Of a stretch of DNA of 5,079 bases, positions 1 through 5,079 are shown in pieces. Under the pieces are notes generated by a model. The model saw nothing but the letters and a program-made list of their open reading frames with translations, did no database searches and was not told the origin of the DNA. Made by a program: the position numbers and the translations under genes. Source of the DNA: an uncultured Phascolarctobacterium sp. Its GTDB lineage: Bacteria > Bacillota > Negativicutes > Acidaminococcales > Acidaminococcaceae. Each line of letters opens with the position of its first letter. The stretch's first letter is position 1. The stretch is taken from contig CASEGD010000099.1 of NCBI GenBank assembly GCA_949287345.1, positions 1 through 5,079 of the forward strand, read 5' to 3'.

Positions 1-114
1 TATGACAAGATAATCCAAACAATTCGTTTCCGCGAGGGAAACAGTCACCTCCGTTAAAAGTATACTTATCTAATTTTATCATAAGCGGCGGCTGCATAAA
101 AGAGGCAAAAAAGT

Positions 115-149
115 AAAAAAACAGTCTTCTGGGGTTAATTTAAGGCTGT
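115..149 (-). terminator. Possible weak or secondary intrinsic terminator, leftward
   Basis: Read on the minus strand, ACAGCCTT (149-142) pairs with AAGACTGT (128-121) with one C-A mismatch across a 13-base loop. A run of Ts follows directly (121-115). Stem plus U-tract is the form of a rho-independent terminator for leftward transcription. It could back up the stronger terminator at 227-265, or attenuate a leftward transcript entering the gene off the left edge. The stem is short and has a mismatch on this strand, whereas on the plus strand the same bases form eight pairs with one U-G wobble. That weakens the terminator reading. Confidence 0.35.
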
Positions 150-153
150 AGTT

Positions 154-225
154 TGCCAATGCTTCCCTGACTGTAAGCGTAAAGGGGCCTGGCGTTAAAT
201 TTAGCCGTTTTTCGCCCGATTGGCA
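154..225. repeat. Nested inverted repeats able to form a three-way junction
   Basis: TGCCAAT (154-160) is the exact reverse complement of ATTGGCA (219-225). Inside it sit GCTT/AAGC (161-164/175-178) and GGGC/GCCC (185-188/214-217), the latter enclosing GGC/GCC (191-193/204-206). Together they would make a closing stem with two internal hairpins on either strand. The inner helices are only three to four pairs and I have not computed a folding energy. I recognise no known riboswitch or small-RNA consensus in it. It may be a structured RNA element or chance. Confidence 0.3.
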
Positions 226-226
226 T

Positions 227-265
227 AAAAAACACCCGGCGGCTGTGTTTGCCTGCCGGATGTTT
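227..265 (-). terminator. Intrinsic terminator of the nitroreductase gene
   Basis: On the minus strand AAACATCCGGC (265-255) pairs with GCCGGGTGTTT (240-230), giving 11 pairs including one U-G wobble. After a single bulged A, three more G-C pairs (GGC/GCC) close a 7-base loop. The stem runs into a T-tract (232-227). It begins 25 bases past the nitroreductase stop codon, a normal distance. The wobble forms only on the minus strand (it is a C-A mismatch on the plus strand), which supports leftward use. This is the clearest terminator in the window. Confidence 0.9.
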
Positions 266-290
266 GTAAATTTTAAGTTAATAACGCCGC

Positions 291-815
291 TTATTTAACG
301 TAGTAAACGTAATTTTCCTTGCGCGCCGCCGCTTTCGGTTCGGGGCAGTCGGCATAGCCTAAAATGCAGTGGCCGATGCCTTCGTAGTCGCCTTCAATGC
401 CCAGCTCTTTTAAAAGCGCCTTGCCTTCGGGCAGCTCAAATTCTTCTTTGGCGCGGTGAATCCAGCAGCTGGCGATGCCGCTTGCGTGTGCGGCCAGCAT
501 CAGGTTGCCCATAACAAGGCTGCCGTCGTAAACATAAGTCGGGAATTTTTTATCCGCCAGCACGATAACGACAACCGGCGCGCCGTAAAACGGGTCAAAA
601 TCCGGCTTGCCGAAAATTTTGGCGTTGAGCCTGCTTAATTTATCGCGCAGCTCTTTATTGGTAACGGCAATCATAATCGGGCTCTGGTTGCCGTGGCCGG
701 TGGCGGCGTAGGTGCCGGCCTTTAAAATTTCGTCCAGCGCATTTTGCGGAACCATATCGGGTTTATATTTGCGGCAGCTTCTTCTGGTCAGTAAATTTTG
801 CATAGCTTCATTCAT
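291..815 (-). CDS. Nitroreductase-family FMN-dependent oxidoreductase
   Basis: This is a 174-residue protein of the compact nitroreductase (NfsA/NfsB/FRP-like) superfamily, cytosolic flavoenzymes that use NAD(P)H to reduce nitro compounds, quinones or other acceptors. The natural substrate cannot be told from sequence. What is seen: an N-terminal helix followed by RRSCRKY (residues 11-17), the family's FMN-phosphate-binding RRSxR motif; TYAATGHGNQSP (35-46), the typical second segment near the flavin; GAPVVVIV (78-85); the helix DGSLVMGNLMLAAHASGIASCW (about 97-118); and GIGHCILGYAD (146-156), the usual C-terminal glycine-rich flavin contact. An upstream in-frame ATG would add 16 residues, but the start at 815 is chosen because a near-perfect AAAGGAGG lies 7 bases before it and the FMN motif then falls at its normal place. 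The gene stands alone, with its own promoter and terminator, divergent from trmB. Family assignment is secure; exact function is not. Confidence 0.93.
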   Translation of the reverse strand: MNEAMQNLLTRRSCRKYKPDMVPQNALDEILKAGTYAATGHGNQSPIMIAVTNKELRDKLSRLNAKIFGKPDFDPFYGAPVVVIVLADKKFPTYVYDGSLVMGNLMLAAHASGIASCWIHRAKEEFELPEGKALLKELGIEGDYEGIGHCILGYADCPEPKAAARKENYVYYVK

Positions 816-822
816 GGTAAAA

Positions 823-830
823 CCTCCTTT
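823..830 (-). promoter_or_regulatory. Ribosome binding site deciding the nitroreductase start
   Basis: Read on the minus strand, AAAGGAGG lies 7 bases before the ATG at 815. It settles the choice against the upstream in-frame ATG at 863, which would lie upstream of the predicted transcription start. Confidence 0.9.
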
Positions 831-853
831 GGGGGCAGCGCCCTTACAAGTTA

Positions 854-882
854 AATATAGCACTTGGCCAGCGCTTCGTCAA
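854..882 (-). promoter_or_regulatory. Sigma-70 type promoter for the nitroreductase gene
   Basis: On the minus strand TTGACG (882-877) and TATATT (859-854) are separated by exactly 17 bases. A TG one base before the -10 box makes it an extended -10 element as well. The predicted start of transcription, near 847, gives a leader of about 31 bases carrying the ribosome binding site. The match to the housekeeping consensus is close (5/6 in both boxes). Confidence 0.82.
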
Positions 883-883
883 A

Positions 884-902
884 TATCCGCTTAGGCGGGA
901 TA
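884..902. promoter_or_regulatory. Candidate operator: inverted repeat between divergent promoters
   Basis: TATCCGC (884-890) and GCGGGATA (895-902) form an inverted repeat around a TTAG centre, with one extra base in the right arm. It begins two bases upstream of the nitroreductase -35 box and ends about 35 bases before the trmB -10 box. That position suits a repressor or activator site acting on the nitroreductase promoter and possibly on both. No regulator gene is in view, and the sequence matches no operator I can name. The function is inference from symmetry and position only. Confidence 0.4.
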
Positions 903-936
903 ATTTAAAAGCCGCTGTAAAAAATATTGCATTTTA

Positions 937-945
937 TGATATAAT
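937..945 (+). promoter_or_regulatory. Extended -10 promoter for the trmB-ftsW-PBP operon
   Basis: TGATATAAT is a perfect TATAAT with the TGn extension. The -35 region, 17 to 19 bases upstream, is poor (TGTAAA or CTGTAA, three of six matches), as is often tolerated with an extended -10. The predicted transcription start near 952 gives a leader of about 28 bases ahead of the trmB ATG at 980. An AAAGGA ribosome binding site lies at 966-971. Confidence 0.72.
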
Positions 946-979
946 TAATAGATGTAAATTTTTATAAAGGACGGTAGTT

Positions 980-1621
980 ATGCGTTTAAGAAAAAAGCCG
1001 TGGATTGAAACGGCAATGGAAGAATTAAAGGATAAATACGTGCTGATGCACAACTTAGAGCAGTACAAAGGGCACTGGCAGGAGCGCTTCCCCGGCAAGC
1101 GTCTGTGCCTTGAAATAGGCTGCGGCAAGGGACGCTTTTTGACAGGAATGGCCGAGCTGAACCCGGAGAAGGCTTTTATCGGCGTGGAAACGCAGCACGA
1201 TATTTCGTACTATCCGGGTAAATATATTATGGATAACAAGCTGGACAACGCCGTTGTTATCTGCGCTAACGCGGAAAATTTGGAGGACTGGTTTGAGCCG
1301 GGCGAGATTAAGGAGCTGTATTTAAACTTCAGCGACCCTTGGCCGAAGGCACGCCACGCCAAACGCCGCCTTACGCACCGCAACTTTCTGGCAAAATACC
1401 AAAGGCTGCTCGGCAGCGGCGGGCACCTGCGCTTTAAAACGGATAACCGCGGGCTGTTTGATTTTTCCGTGGAGGAGTTTAAGGAGTTCGGGCTGGAAAT
1501 TATCGCGCTGAGCTACGATTTGCACCATTCGGAATACGAAAACGCCGTACAGACGGAGTACGAGCAGAAGTTCAGCGCTTTGGGTACGCCCATTAATTTT
1601 TGCGAGGTTGTATTTAAGTAG
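980..1621 (+). CDS. trmB: tRNA (guanine-N7-)-methyltransferase TrmB
   Basis: TrmB transfers a methyl group from S-adenosylmethionine to N7 of G46 in the variable loop of tRNAs, a cytosolic tRNA-stabilising modification. The 213-residue length matches Bacillus-type TrmB. Seen in order: MRLRKKPW at the N-terminus; the SAM-binding motif EIGCGKGRF (45-53); GVE (68-70), the acidic end of the second strand; ANAENL (96-101); NFSDPWPKARHAKRRLT (116-132), the family signature with its catalytic Asp119; FKTDNRGLF (152-160); and TEYEQKF (192-198) near the C-terminus. All expected motifs are intact. The start ATG has AAAGGA 8 bases upstream. It is the first gene of the operon and ftsW follows after 8 bases. 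One oddity is the helix after GVE, which reads QHDISYYPGKYIMDNK, with a Pro-Gly where homologues such as the Bacillus enzyme have a continuous helix. Identification is firm. Confidence 0.97.
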   Translation: MRLRKKPWIETAMEELKDKYVLMHNLEQYKGHWQERFPGKRLCLEIGCGKGRFLTGMAELNPEKAFIGVETQHDISYYPGKYIMDNKLDNAVVICANAENLEDWFEPGEIKELYLNFSDPWPKARHAKRRLTHRNFLAKYQRLLGSGGHLRFKTDNRGLFDFSVEEFKEFGLEIIALSYDLHHSEYENAVQTEYEQKFSALGTPINFCEVVFK

Positions 1622-1629
1622 GAGCTTTT

Positions 1630-2841
1630 ATGCAGAGGCACTTTTTAATTTGGGAAAACCCGCGTGACGCCGTAATATGGATTACGCTTTTGCTGCTGGC
1701 GATTGGCTGCATTAACGTGTTCAGCGCCAGCTTTGTGGAAGCGACGGACATGTTCGGCGACGGGTATTTTTACTTAAAACGCTATATTATTTTTGCCGTT
1801 ATCGGCTTTGCCGTAATGCTGTGGCTTGGGCTGCGCGGGCCTGATTACCACCTGTGGCTGAGTAAGCACTGGCTGAACATAATTTATTTTACGGTGCTGG
1901 TGCTATTGATTGCCGTTGAAACGATTGGCGTAACGACCAAAGGAGCGCAGCGCTGGCTGTATGTCGGACCGATCAGCATTCAGCCTTCGGAGCTGGCGAA
2001 GCTGGCGGTAATTATGCTGTGCGCGGGGCATCTGGGCAGGCGCTTAAAGCAGCATCTGCGCCCGGCGCTGTTTGATTACCCCGGCAACAAGGCATTTATC
2101 ATGTCGCTGATTTACGGCGGGCTGGTTTTAGTGCAGCCGGATATGGGCACGGCGTCGATTGTTGTTGCATTGTGCGTCGGCATGTATATTCTGGGCGGGC
2201 TGCCCATCCGCATGCTGGCAATGCTTATGGCGGTAGGCTTTGCAGGGGTTGTTGCGTTAATCGCCATCGCGCCGTACCGCCTGCAAAGGATACTGGTGTG
2301 GTTCGACCCGTGGAGTGACCCATCCAACGCAGGCTACCAGATGGTGCAGTCCTTAATCTCCATCGGCAGCGGCGGCGTTCTGGGCGCACCGTGGGGGCAG
2401 GGCAGCGGCAAATTCTTTTATCTGCCGGAGGCGCATACGGACTTTGCCTTTGCCATTTACTGCCAGGAATGGGGCTTTTTCGGCGCACTGTTTTTAATAT
2501 TTTTGTTTGCACTTTTGGGCATTGCGCTGTTTAAAATGGCGGCGGCCTGCCGCGATGAAGAAGGCTTTATGCTCATCAGCGGCGTAACGCTTCTGGTTGT
2601 GGGGCAGGCTGCGGCTAACATGCTGATGGTATGTGGCTGCCTGCCGGTTATCGGCGTGCCGCTGTCATTTATCAGCTACGGCGGTACTTCCATGGTCGTA
2701 TCGCTGACGGCGCTGGGACTGGCGCTTTCCGTTTACAAGCAGGAGGTTAAGCGCGAAAAACGCGAGGAAATGCTGCGCGAAGCGGGCATGCCGCCGATTA
2801 TGCCGACCAGCACCCTGAGAAACAGGGGGTGGCGCAGATGA
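1630..2841 (+). CDS. ftsW: SEDS-family peptidoglycan glycosyltransferase FtsW
   Basis: This 403-residue polytopic membrane protein of the SEDS family (FtsW/RodA/SpoVE) polymerises lipid II into glycan strands at the outer membrane face, working with a partner class B PBP. About ten hydrophobic segments are visible (for example 16-36, 50-68, 83-98, 155-168, 174-213, 284-302, 313-336, 347-368). Family motifs: KGAQRW (104-109), QPSELAK (118-124), QPDMGTA (169-175), GYQMVQS (235-241), YLPEAHTDF (264-272) with Asp271 at the position of the essential SEDS aspartate, and the C-terminal ISYGGTS. Two departures from the usual consensus are CQEWGF (278-283), where EELG-type sequences are common, and PLSFISYGG (344-352), with Ser346 for the usual Pro. 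A charged cytoplasmic tail, KQEVKREKREE, follows the last segment. The start ATG has AGGAG overlapping the trmB stop codon, 5 bases away. FtsW rather than RodA is favoured by motif style and by the PASTA-bearing PBP partner; paralogue choice is less certain than family. Confidence 0.93.
   Translation: MQRHFLIWENPRDAVIWITLLLLAIGCINVFSASFVEATDMFGDGYFYLKRYIIFAVIGFAVMLWLGLRGPDYHLWLSKHWLNIIYFTVLVLLIAVETIGVTTKGAQRWLYVGPISIQPSELAKLAVIMLCAGHLGRRLKQHLRPALFDYPGNKAFIMSLIYGGLVLVQPDMGTASIVVALCVGMYILGGLPIRMLAMLMAVGFAGVVALIAIAPYRLQRILVWFDPWSDPSNAGYQMVQSLISIGSGGVLGAPWGQGSGKFFYLPEAHTDFAFAIYCQEWGFFGALFLIFLFALLGIALFKMAAACRDEEGFMLISGVTLLVVGQAAANMLMVCGCLPVIGVPLSFISYGGTSMVVSLTALGLALSVYKQEVKREKREEMLREAGMPPIMPTSTLRNRGWRR
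2824..2831 (+). promoter_or_regulatory. Ribosome binding site deciding the PBP start
   Basis: AGGGGGTG, inside the end of ftsW, matches the anti-Shine-Dalgarno complement at seven of eight positions and lies 6 bases before the ATG at 2838. The alternative GTG start at 2829 would lie within this site and has no good site of its own, so the ATG is preferred. Confidence 0.75.
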
Positions 2842-4838
2842 GAAAACCGTTCAGCTTTTTTAACAGCAAAAAACGCTTTTTTGGTTTGTTTGCCATAATT
2901 TTTGCGGTGTTCGCGGTGGTTATCGGTCGCCTTGTATGGCTGCAAATCGTGCGCGGCGAAGATTTGGGCAAGCAGTCGATGTCGCAGGCAATGGGTACGG
3001 ACGTTATGTATTCGCCACGCGGCGCGATTGTGGACTGCAACGGCGAAGAACTGGCCGTCAGCATTATGGCCAAATCCCTGTACGTTGACCCGCTGGAAAT
3101 GGAGGACCGCCCCGGCAGTGATGTTGCCAAAACCGGGCGCAATGTTAAACGCCTGGCGGCGGATTTACTGGCCGGGCCGCTCGGCATCAGCGCCGAAAGC
3201 CTGTACAGCGATTTTACCACCGAAGCAAGATTTATCTGGATTAAGCGTACCTTAACGCCGGACGAGGCGGACACGGTGACGCGCATTATAAAAGAAAATA
3301 AAATCCCCGGCCTGCACTTTTTGGAAGAAAGCAAACGCTACTACACCAAAAAATCCATGGCCGCGCAGATTTTAGGCTTTGTCGGTACGGATGACAAGGG
3401 CCTGAGCGGCATTGAGCTGGCGCTGGATTCCGTCATTAAAGGCGCGGCGACCCGTCAGGAAGAAATGGTGGACGCGCTCGGACGTCCGATGGGCGAATCC
3501 GGGCTGAACGCCACACGTCCGCAGAACATGCCGACGGTGTACCTGACGATTGACAGCAAGATTCAGTTTGTGCTGGAGGACGCGCTTGACCGCGCCATGC
3601 AGGAAACAAAATCCAAAGCGGCGTCCGCCGTTTTGATGGACCCGCATACCGGCGCAGTGCTGGGCATGGCTTCCCGCCCGACCTTTGACCCCAACGACTT
3701 TGGTGAATATCCGTCATCGACGTGGACGAACAGGGCAATTTCCATTATCTACGAACCGGGTTCCGTCTTTAAGCCGATTGTCGGCTGCATGGGGTTAAGT
3801 GAGAACATCATCACGCCGCAGACGCTGTTTAACGATGCGGGCAGCATTAAAATTGCCGACCGCGTTATCCGCAACTGGGACGGCGAAGGCCGCGGCTATG
3901 TCCCGTTTGAGGACATTATCAAATACTCCATCAACACCGGCATGGTGCAGTTGGGCATGCAGCTTGGCGCGCGCCAGATGACCGATTACAGCAAAAAATT
4001 CGGCTTCGGCCAGCCGACGGGCATTGAACTGCCTGGCGAAGAAAGCGGCATTTTGTACAATCCGGAGGATATGTACGAGCCTGATATCGCCACTATGGCG
4101 ATTGGGCAGGGCATTGCCGTTACGCCTTTGCAGATGCTGCGCGCGATTTGCGCCATTGCCAACGGCGGCGAGCTGCTTAAGCCTTACATTATTGATAAGA
4201 TTGTGATGCCGGACGGGCGCGTGCTGCGCGAGGGCAAAAAAGAAGTTGTGCGCCGCGTTATCAGCGAGGACGTTGCTTCGCAGATGCGCACGATGATGGA
4301 AAAAGTAGTCAGCGAAGGCGGCGGCAAACCGGCGCATATTGCAGGCTATCAGATTGCGGGCAAGACCGGCACGGCGGAAAAACTGGCCGAACAGGGCGGT
4401 TACGCGCCGGGCGAATACATTGCTTCCTTCGTCGGTTTTGTACCGGCAGCCAATCCGCAGTATGCGATGCTGGTAATGCTGGATACGCCGCAGGGCGCTT
4501 TCTACGGTTCGCAGGTTTCCGCACCGGTGTTTAAGGATACTTTGCAGCAGATTCTGGTTGCCAAGGGCGTGCAGCCCAGCACGCATGAAGGGCTGCCTTC
4601 GTTTGAAGAACACGGCAAGGACACCAAAGCCGCCAAAGTGCCGGTAATGGAATTTTTGCCGGACGGCAAGGTAAAAGTGCCGGACTTTACGGGGCTTGAT
4701 ATGCGCCAGACGGCTGAACTTGTGCAGCGCGGGCATCTGGTGCTGGTGCCTTACGGCAGCGGGCGCGCCAAAAAGCAATCGCTGGCGCCGGGTACAGTCG
4801 CCGCGGAAGGCACAAAGCTGGAAATCTGGTTTGAATAA
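2838..4838 (+). CDS. Class B penicillin-binding protein (FtsI/SpoVD-like) with PASTA domain
   Basis: This is a 666-residue transpeptidase that cross-links peptidoglycan stem peptides outside the membrane, most likely as the partner of the adjacent FtsW. Seen in order: a short basic cytoplasmic N-terminus (MRKPF...NSKKR), one membrane anchor (about 13-37), the PBP dimerisation/pedestal domain beginning SPRGAIVD (59-66) and including GFVGTDDKGLSGIE (180-193), then the transpeptidase domain with SVFK (309-312; nucleophile Ser309), SIN (364-366) and KTGT (509-512). All three catalytic motifs are intact. A single C-terminal PASTA domain runs from about 611 to the end (VPDFTG...SLAPGT). The ATG overlaps the ftsW stop as ATGA, implying translational coupling. 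A GTG nine bases upstream is the alternative start. SpoVD (sporulation) and FtsI/PBP2B (division) share this architecture. The ftsW partner favours a division role, but nothing here proves it, so no symbol is given. No inserted or truncated segments are seen. Confidence 0.95.
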   Translation: MRKPFSFFNSKKRFFGLFAIIFAVFAVVIGRLVWLQIVRGEDLGKQSMSQAMGTDVMYSPRGAIVDCNGEELAVSIMAKSLYVDPLEMEDRPGSDVAKTGRNVKRLAADLLAGPLGISAESLYSDFTTEARFIWIKRTLTPDEADTVTRIIKENKIPGLHFLEESKRYYTKKSMAAQILGFVGTDDKGLSGIELALDSVIKGAATRQEEMVDALGRPMGESGLNATRPQNMPTVYLTIDSKIQFVLEDALDRAMQETKSKAASAVLMDPHTGAVLGMASRPTFDPNDFGEYPSSTWTNRAISIIYEPGSVFKPIVGCMGLSENIITPQTLFNDAGSIKIADRVIRNWDGEGRGYVPFEDIIKYSINTGMVQLGMQLGARQMTDYSKKFGFGQPTGIELPGEESGILYNPEDMYEPDIATMAIGQGIAVTPLQMLRAICAIANGGELLKPYIIDKIVMPDGRVLREGKKEVVRRVISEDVASQMRTMMEKVVSEGGGKPAHIAGYQIAGKTGTAEKLAEQGGYAPGEYIASFVGFVPAANPQYAMLVMLDTPQGAFYGSQVSAPVFKDTLQQILVAKGVQPSTHEGLPSFEEHGKDTKAAKVPVMEFLPDGKVKVPDFTGLDMRQTAELVQRGHLVLVPYGSGRAKKQSLAPGTVAAEGTKLEIWFE

Positions 4839-4933
4839 TATTTTATCTCTACCGGAAGGAAAAACGGAGCCACGCAGAGAATTTAAATAAGATACGGTTA
4901 TTTTTTGCAGTGTAAATAAAGGGAGGTACCAAG
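4839..4933 (+). other. Short intergenic gap between PBP gene and fhs
   Basis: This 95-base gap holds no convincing intrinsic terminator. TCTCT/AGAGA (4846-4850/4876-4880) enclosing CCG/CGG is weak and not followed by Ts, and AAATAA/TTATTT (4885-4890/4898-4903) is an A-T-only stem leading into Ts. TAAGAT (4888-4893) could be a -10 box but has no acceptable -35 partner. Whether fhs is read from the operon or from its own promoter cannot be decided from sequence. Confidence 0.5.
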
Positions 4934-5079
4934 ATGTTATCGGATATTGAAATTGCTCAGCAGGCACACATGCTGCCTATTACCGAAGTTGCCAAAAAGC
5001 TCGGCATCGGCGAGGAGGATATTGAACTTTACGGCCGTTACAAAGCCAAACTTTCCATGGATTTGATTAAAAGGGTGCA
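4934..5079 (+). CDS. fhs: Formate-tetrahydrofolate ligase, 5' end only
   Basis: Only the first 48 codons are in the window; the gene continues past the right edge. The encoded N-terminus, [20 protein letters not shown] followed by [18 protein letters not shown] and LS, is the highly conserved opening of formate-tetrahydrofolate ligase. That enzyme is a cytosolic ATP-dependent enzyme making 10-formyl-THF from formate and THF. It feeds purine and formyl-Met-tRNA synthesis and, in acetogens, the methyl branch of the Wood-Ljungdahl pathway. The ATP-binding and catalytic regions lie beyond the edge, so intactness cannot be judged. The start is well supported by GGGAGG at 4921-4926, 7 bases before the ATG. 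It follows the PBP gene on the same strand after 95 bases; no functional link to cell wall synthesis is evident. Confidence 0.93.
   Translation, partial: MLSDIEIAQQAHMLPITEVAKKLGIGEEDIELYGRYKAKLSMDLIKRV

Larger units (their letters stand above)
1..226. other. Gene-free, inverted-repeat-rich region at left edge
   Basis: I find no supported gene here. Direct reading shows a small hairpin (GTTTCC 26-31 with GGAAAC 37-42), a perfect 10-base palindrome AAGTATACTT (57-66), an A-tract at 115-121, an 8-base stem at 121-128/142-149, and nested inverted repeats between 154 and 225. On the minus strand an excellent Shine-Dalgarno match, GGAGGTGA, lies at 47-54, but no ATG, GTG or TTG follows at a normal distance before the edge. 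On the plus strand one frame is open from position 1 to a TAA at 55-57 (18 codons). Its codons (ATA, CAA, ACA, GGA) differ from those favoured by the genes in this window, so I do not call it. The region is probably intergenic, between the nitroreductase gene and an unseen gene to the left. Confidence 0.6.

Noticed and set aside
1..57. Possible C-terminus of a plus-strand gene ending with TAA at 55-57
   Set aside because: Only 18 codons are visible and they use codons uncommon in the neighbouring genes; nothing is recognisable, so it cannot be supported.
57..66. Perfect palindrome AAGTATACTT as an operator
   Set aside because: It is a 10-base A/T-rich palindrome in an AT-rich gap, which is likely by chance, and no gene start nearby is established.
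816..863. Longer nitroreductase reading from an ATG at 863
   Set aside because: It would start upstream of the predicted transcription start near 847, lacks a ribosome binding site, and adds residues not typical of the family; the ATG at 815 has a near-perfect site.
2829..2837. GTG start for the PBP at 2829
   Set aside because: The GTG lies within the Shine-Dalgarno that serves the ATG at 2838 and has no site of its own; the ATG also gives the common ATGA overlap.
2798..3334. 178-codon minus-strand open frame across the ftsW/PBP junction
   Set aside because: It is a shadow of the two plus-strand genes, with low-complexity Ser/Arg/Leu content and no domain.
4882..4918. Promoter for fhs (TAAGAT at 4888-4893 or TAAATA at 4913-4918)
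   Set aside because: The first has no matching -35 box; the second would start transcription within the ribosome binding site. Neither is good enough to annotate.
3795..4967. Long 390-codon open frame on the minus strand across the PBP gene and fhs start
   Set aside because: It is antisense to two well-identified genes, rich in Arg, His, Ala and Gln as expected for a mirrored frame in GC-rich codons, has no recognisable motif, and lacks a convincing ribosome binding site.

Overview
The window reads as ordinary chromosomal DNA from a low-to-mid GC Bacillota (Firmicutes) species. Evidence for this is the Bacillus-type TrmB, the strong GGAGG-type ribosome binding sites, the class B penicillin-binding protein ending in a PASTA domain, and an fhs gene. 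A placement in the Negativicutes is possible from the general feel of the FtsW and codon use, but this is a weak inference that I cannot test here. There is no sign of phage, IS elements, CRISPR or tRNA/rRNA genes.

Layout. Positions 1-226 hold no gene I can support. The stretch contains several inverted repeats, a U-tract on the minus strand and an orphan Shine-Dalgarno-like sequence. A small FMN-dependent nitroreductase-family gene (291-815) lies on the minus strand, with its own promoter (854-882) and a strong intrinsic terminator (227-265). The 816-979 gap is a divergent control region with a promoter for each side and an imperfect inverted repeat between them. Rightward from 980 comes a compact operon: trmB (tRNA m7G46 methyltransferase), ftsW (SEDS peptidoglycan polymerase) 8 bases later, and a class B PBP transpeptidase whose ATG overlaps the ftsW stop as ATGA. 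After a 95-base gap with no convincing terminator, the 5' end of fhs (formate-tetrahydrofolate ligase) starts at 4934 and runs off the right edge.

How the genes work together. FtsW and the PBP are the two enzymatic halves of a septal-type cell wall synthase: FtsW polymerises lipid II into glycan and the PBP cross-links it. Their tight translational coupling fits a fixed-ratio membrane complex. The pair sits next to trmB and fhs rather than visible mur genes. TrmB (tRNA modification) and Fhs (one-carbon metabolism, which feeds purines and formyl-Met-tRNA) are housekeeping neighbours with no direct mechanistic link visible.

I did not find an obviously novel system. The most interesting unexplained part is the structured non-coding stretch at about 115-225, followed by the inverted repeat in the divergent promoter region.
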